DNA of 8,859 nt from Firmicutes bacterium UBA1764. Lineage in GTDB: Bacteria > Bacillota > Clostridia > Peptostreptococcales > Anaerovoracaceae. This document shows positions 6,409 to 8,859 of the stretch, piece after piece. The stretch lies in contig DCHA01000009.1 in NCBI GenBank assembly GCA_002315535.1, positions 2,192-11,050 on the forward strand, given 5' to 3'. Position 1 is the stretch's first letter, and each line of letters starts with the position of its first letter. The notes under the pieces were generated by a model. The model was not told the origin of the DNA. It searched no databases and saw only the letters and a list, made by a program, of their open reading frames with translations. A program made the translations under genes and the position numbers.

Positions 6409-8358
6409 TTATTCTGCCTTTTTACCCATGTAGAGCTCGTAGTAGCGACCCTTCTGGTCGATAAGCTCATCGTGATTTCCGCGTTCGATAATGCGTCCTT
6501 CCTCAAGAACCATAATCGCGTCGGCGTTCTTAATGGTTGAAAGCCTATGCGCAATAACAAAGGTCGTTCTGTCATGCATCAAGCGATCCATTCCTTCCTG
6601 AACGAGTCTTTCTGTTCTGGTATCGATTGATGAGGTTGCTTCATCAAGAATCATTACAGGTGGATCGGCGAGGGCAGTTCTTGCAATTGATATCAGCTGG
6701 CACTGTCCCTGTGAAAGCTGAGAGCCTGTTCCGTTAATAACAGTGTCATAGCCTTCAGGCAGTCTTCTGATAAACGCGTCTGCGTTTGCAAGTCGTCCGG
6801 CTTCTTCAACAGCAAAGTCGGATGCATTAAGTCTTCCGAATCTGATATTTTCTCTGATGGTTCCGGTAAAGAGGTTAGTATCCTGCAGAACCTGTCCCAT
6901 AGAATGCCTTAAATCATCCTTCTTGATTCTGTTAATATCTATTCCGTCATAGGTAATAGTACCCTCAGGAATATGATAGAAGCGGTTAAGTGTATTCGTA
7001 ATTGTTGTCTTTCCTGCACCTGTTGATCCGACAAATGCAAGCTTTTGACCCGGCTTTGCGAAAAGACTTATGTCATGAAGTACAGTCTTTTCAGGAACAT
7101 AGCCAAAGTCCAGATGATTCATCTTAATGTCGCCCTTAAGCTCGATCAGCTCAAACTCTCCGTTTTCCAGAGGCTTCTTCCATGCCCACTTTGATGTGAA
7201 CTTTTCTGATTCAACGAGGCTGCCATCTTCTGCGAGCTTTACATTTACGAGTTTAACATCAGCGATTTCATCCTTTTCGACTTCTTCGTCAATCAAATCA
7301 AATACTCTCTGTGCTCCGGCAAGTGCCATTACAACAGAATTGATTTGCTGAGAAATCATACTGATTGGCTGTGTAAAGTTTTTAGTTAACAGTAGGAAGG
7401 ACGCAATCTGTCCGAGGGTGAGTGGGGTTCTTCCTGTAATGGATAGCCATCCACCTATAATTGCAACAAGCACATATTGGATGTTGCCAAGCTGACCCAT
7501 GATAGGCATAAGAATATTTGCGAAGGCATTGGCCTTAAAGTTCTTTTGTCTGAGGGTTTCGTTTCTTCCGTCAAATTCTTCTTTGGTCTTGTCTTCATGG
7601 CAGAATACCTTGATTACCTTTTGGCCGTAGATCATTTCTTCGATGTAACCATTCATTTTGCCGAGGGTGCTCTGGCGCTCTTTGAAATTCTTTGCGGATG
7701 CACCTCCGACTACCATTACTACGACAAGCATAACTACAATCATTCCAAGAACGATAAGCGTCAGTGGAAGGCTTGTTTTTATCATGGCTACCAGTATCAT
7801 AATGATGCTGAAGAAGCTTGAGAACATTTGCGGTACAGACTGGGATAGCATCATGCGCATGCTGTCTGTATCGTTAGTGTAGCGGCTCATGAGGTTTCCT
7901 ACTGTGTTAGTGTCGAAGAACCTTACAGGAAGCAGCTGCATGTGACTGAACATTGCATCTCTTACATTCTTAAGTACGCTGTGGGATACTTTTGCAAGTC
8001 CCAGATTGTAAAGAAGCGAAATTACAATAGCAAGTGCATACAGTGATCCCATATAAATCAGGGCCTTAATCATTGGTCCAAGGTTTGGATTTGCCTGGCC
8101 GATGAGAGGTGTAATGTAATCGTCAATTAAGGTCTGAAGGAAGGTGTTTGATTTTACGCTGACAAAGCTTGTAAGAACAATGCATGCCAGAGCAAATAAA
8201 AACAGTACTCTGTTTGAGCCCTTAATATAGCTGAACATTCTTGCGGCTGATTTTACCGCCTGTTTGTCAATCTTCGGAAGTCCGCCGTTTGCTCCGCGTC
8301 CTGCCATTGGACCCTTTGGCTCCTGCGTAGATGGTCTGTTATCCATGTCTTTACTCAT
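6409..8358 (-). CDS. ABC exporter half-transporter with intact Walker A, Walker B and H-loop (heterodimer partner)
   Basis: From the ATG at 8358 the protein has 649 residues. It starts with a glycine/proline-rich cytoplasmic tail (1-40), then a six-helix type I exporter domain (about 48-355), then a nucleotide-binding domain (about 405-649). The ATP site shows Y420 (A-loop), Walker A GSTGAGKTT at 444-452, Q-loop Q492, signature LSQGQ at 548-552, Walker B VMILDE with catalytic E573, and H604 in IAHR. The signature differs from LSGGQ, as is usual for the partner that faces a degenerate site. About 45 residues (362-408) are inserted between the two domains. A longer start at 8397 is open, but 8358 is better: it overlaps the upstream stop by 8 bases and follows a good ribosome binding site. 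Related pairs export drugs, lipids or peptides; the substrate is unknown. Confidence 0.92.
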   Translation of the reverse strand: MSKDMDNRPSTQEPKGPMAGRGANGGLPKIDKQAVKSAARMFSYIKGSNRVLFLFALACIVLTSFVSVKSNTFLQTLIDDYITPLIGQANPNLGPMIKALIYMGSLYALAIVISLLYNLGLAKVSHSVLKNVRDAMFSHMQLLPVRFFDTNTVGNLMSRYTNDTDSMRMMLSQSVPQMFSSFFSIIMILVAMIKTSLPLTLIVLGMIVVMLVVVMVVGGASAKNFKERQSTLGKMNGYIEEMIYGQKVIKVFCHEDKTKEEFDGRNETLRQKNFKANAFANILMPIMGQLGNIQYVLVAIIGGWLSITGRTPLTLGQIASFLLLTKNFTQPISMISQQINSVVMALAGAQRVFDLIDEEVEKDEIADVKLVNVKLAEDGSLVESEKFTSKWAWKKPLENGEFELIELKGDIKMNHLDFGYVPEKTVLHDISLFAKPGQKLAFVGSTGAGKTTITNTLNRFYHIPEGTITYDGIDINRIKKDDLRHSMGQVLQDTNLFTGTIRENIRFGRLNASDFAVEEAGRLANADAFIRRLPEGYDTVINGTGSQLSQGQCQLISIARTALADPPVMILDEATSSIDTRTERLVQEGMDRLMHDRTTFVIAHRLSTIKNADAIMVLEEGRIIERGNHDELIDQKGRYYELYMGKKAE

Positions 8359-8859
8359 CGAAATCACCATCCTTTGTTTGTGCTTCATAGATCTCACGAT
8401 AAATATCGCAGCTTTCTACCAGCTGGTCGTGAGTTCCTGTTGCGTTTATCTTTCCGTCATCAAGGACGATAATCATATCGGCGTCCTGAACGGATGAAAT
8501 TCTTTGTGCGATAATAATTTTTGTTGTCTCAGGAAGATAGGTCTTAAGACCTTCTCTGATTCTTGCATCCGTTGCTGTATCAACAGCAGAGGTTGAGTCA
8601 TCGAGAATGAGAATGCGTGGCTTTGAAACAAGGGCGCGCGCAATGCACAGTCTCTGTCTCTGTCCTCCGGATACATTTCTTCCGTCCTGCTCAAGAATGT
8701 GGCCTAGCTTCTTCTCGAATTTGTCGATGAATTCATCGGCCTGGGCGAGGTGTGCACAGGTAGAGAGTTCTTCGTCAGTTGCATTCTCATCGCCCCAAAG
8801 AAGGTTATCTCTGATTGTCCCGCTGAAGAGTACATTCTTTTGAAGAACCATGGATACCG
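8351..8859 (-). CDS. ABC exporter half-transporter with degenerate ATP site (partial, N-terminal part outside the window)
   Basis: The frame is open to the right edge and supplies about the last 168 residues, the second half of a nucleotide-binding domain. The visible part holds the Q-loop (VLQKNVLFSG), the canonical signature VSGGQRQRL, and Walker B ILILDDSTSAVD. In Walker B the catalytic glutamate is replaced by aspartate (codon 8597-8599). The switch loop reads IIIAQR, with glutamine (codon 8504-8506) in place of histidine. The first ATG in the visible frame, at 8851, is internal and not the start. The paired Asp and Gln changes are typical of the degenerate subunit of heterodimeric exporters such as TM287/288 and BmrC/BmrD. 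The downstream gene, overlapping by 8 bases, supplies the partner with the intact catalytic residues. The operon promoter lies outside the window. Confidence 0.92.
   Translation of the reverse strand, partial: VSMVLQKNVLFSGTIRDNLLWGDENATDEELSTCAHLAQADEFIDKFEKKLGHILEQDGRNVSGGQRQRLCIARALVSKPRILILDDSTSAVDTATDARIREGLKTYLPETTKIIIAQRISSVQDADMIIVLDDGKINATGTHDQLVESCDIYREIYEAQTKDGDFDE
8363..8375 (-). promoter_or_regulatory. Ribosome binding site of the downstream ABC gene
   Basis: On the minus strand, AAAGGATGGTGAT resembles AAAGGAGGTGAT with one inserted T. It ends 4 bases before the ATG at 8358 (8 bases counted from the GG of GGTGAT). It lies within the last codons of the upstream ABC gene and decides between 8358 and the longer 8397 start. 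Confidence 0.65.

Noticed and set aside
7477..7821. Plus-strand open frame of 114 codons inside the ABC gene
   Set aside because: It is antisense to the transmembrane domain of the ABC exporter and has no family features or ribosome binding site.
8359..8397. Longer start of the downstream ABC gene at 8397
   Set aside because: It would lengthen the overlap with the upstream gene to 47 bases and has no clear ribosome binding site. ATG 8358 has a good site and a normal 8-base overlap.

Overview
The window looks like chromosomal DNA from an anaerobic Gram-positive bacterium of the Clostridia/Lachnospiraceae type. That placement is inferred from moderate-to-low GC, strong AGGAGG-type ribosome binding sites, AGA-rich arginine codons and the character of the proteins; no marker gene fixes the taxon. 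There is no mobile element, CRISPR array, tRNA or rRNA. Coding density is very high, and the only gaps between genes are 46 to 56 bases.

Left part (1-2634): the last 32 codons of a membrane protein, probably a MATE-type transporter, overlap the start of a secreted, membrane-anchored metallophosphatase/5'-nucleotidase (84-1982). This gene converges on a stand-alone biotin protein ligase (1915-2634, minus strand), and the two coding regions overlap antisense by 68 bases. A good intrinsic terminator for the nucleotidase lies inside the ligase coding sequence.

Centre (2635-6352): a 55-base divergent control region separates the ligase from a rightward set made of a complete MATE efflux transporter and two adjacent CNNM/CorC-type (DUF21-CBS) membrane proteins. 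Both divergent promoters have extended -10 elements placed so that the predicted transcripts start at, or one base before, the start codon. Neither gene has a Shine-Dalgarno sequence, so both look leaderless. The two CNNM genes overlap by 7 bases. The first lacks the C-terminal CorC/HlyC domain and has diverged motifs, so the pair may form a hetero-oligomeric divalent-cation (Mg2+-type) transporter or a channel regulator.

Right part (6353-8859): a strong bidirectional hairpin terminator separates the CNNM genes from a leftward ABC exporter operon. Two half-transporters are encoded. The upstream one is cut by the window edge and carries a degenerate ATP site (Walker B Asp, H-loop Gln). The downstream one has an intact Walker A, Walker B and H-loop. 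This is the signature of a heterodimeric exporter of the TM287/288, BmrC/BmrD or LmrC/LmrD kind.

Overall the window is a set of membrane transport and surface genes plus one housekeeping enzyme. I see no clearly new system. The most unusual signals concern gene expression: the paired leaderless promoters and the terminator embedded in the opposing gene.
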